From positions 1 through 13,534 of the forward strand of contig JAPHUU010000376.1 of NCBI GenBank assembly GCA_026193555.1: DNA of 13,534 bases, in the 5' to 3' direction. Both the position numbers and the translations under genes were made by a program. This DNA is from Rhodanobacter sp. Its GTDB lineage: Bacteria > Pseudomonadota > Gammaproteobacteria > Xanthomonadales > Rhodanobacteraceae. Under the pieces are notes generated by a model that saw only the letters and a program-made list of their open reading frames with translations, had not been told where the DNA came from and did no database searches. Of this stretch, positions 13,415 to 13,534 are shown piece after piece (positions within the stretch are counted from its first letter, which is position 1; the number at the start of each line of letters is the position of its first letter).

Positions 13415-13451
13415 CGGTTACGGGCGAGCAACAACGACTCGCCCGTAACCG
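13415..13451. terminator. Perfect 14-bp hairpin downstream of pfp
   Basis: CGGTTACGGGCGAG pairs fully with CTCGCCCGTAACCG around a 9-nt loop, about 100 nt after the pfp stop. No T-run on either side, so it may act as a bidirectional, Rho-assisted or mRNA-protecting structure. The remaining sequence to 13534 shows nothing recognisable. Confidence 0.5.
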
Positions 13452-13534
13452 TCGCCTCCAGCCTCATCGTGGATATCGCTCTGCACTGATCCCGCCCCCA
13501 TCGGGCGGCCGCGACATTGCGCCGCACAACGGCC

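Overview
This window looks like chromosomal DNA from a GC-rich gammaproteobacterium, most likely of the Xanthomonadales/Lysobacterales (Rhodanobacter/Dyella-like). The evidence is a short-form adenylate kinase without the LID insertion, a pyrophosphate-dependent phosphofructokinase of the Xanthomonas type, Mpl, and an HSDL2-type dehydrogenase. The placement comes from protein recognition only; there is no rRNA or other taxonomic marker here.

Layout: (1) 1-921, minus strand, the N-terminal part of an acetylornithine/succinylornithine aminotransferase that runs off the left edge. (2) 922-1281, a divergent intergenic region with a consensus sigma-54 promoter, a possible IHF site and an inverted repeat that could be an enhancer. 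(3) 1282-6742, plus strand, six tightly spaced genes that I read as a divergent functional-amyloid (fap) operon in the Pseudomonas order A-B-C-D-E-F: a small secreted Gly/Pro-rich protein, two secreted proteins each with three Asn/Gln/Gly amyloid-type repeats, a periplasmic C39 cysteine peptidase, a further secreted protein, and an outer-membrane barrel with an N-terminal coiled coil. Two GC hairpins separate the main amyloid subunit from the peptidase. (4) 6766-8103, minus strand and convergent with the operon, a VpsR-type sigma-54 activator with an intact GAFTGA loop. (5) 8306-11843, minus strand, housekeeping genes: adk, mpl, a Lon-substrate-binding-domain protein and an HSDL2-like SDR. (6) 12034-13311, plus strand, pfp, divergent from adk.

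How it fits together: the sigma-54 promoter before the first fap-like gene and the sigma-54 activator after the last one suggest a self-contained, conditionally expressed matrix-amyloid locus. VpsR relatives sense c-di-GMP, so control by that messenger is a reasonable inference but is not shown by the sequence. The FapA- and FapE-position proteins share a motif resembling the double-glycine leaders cut by C39 peptidases, which makes them candidate substrates of the locus peptidase. All the exported proteins apart from the peptidase lack cysteine in their mature parts.

The rest of the window is ordinary core metabolism. No tRNA, rRNA, CRISPR array or insertion sequence was seen.
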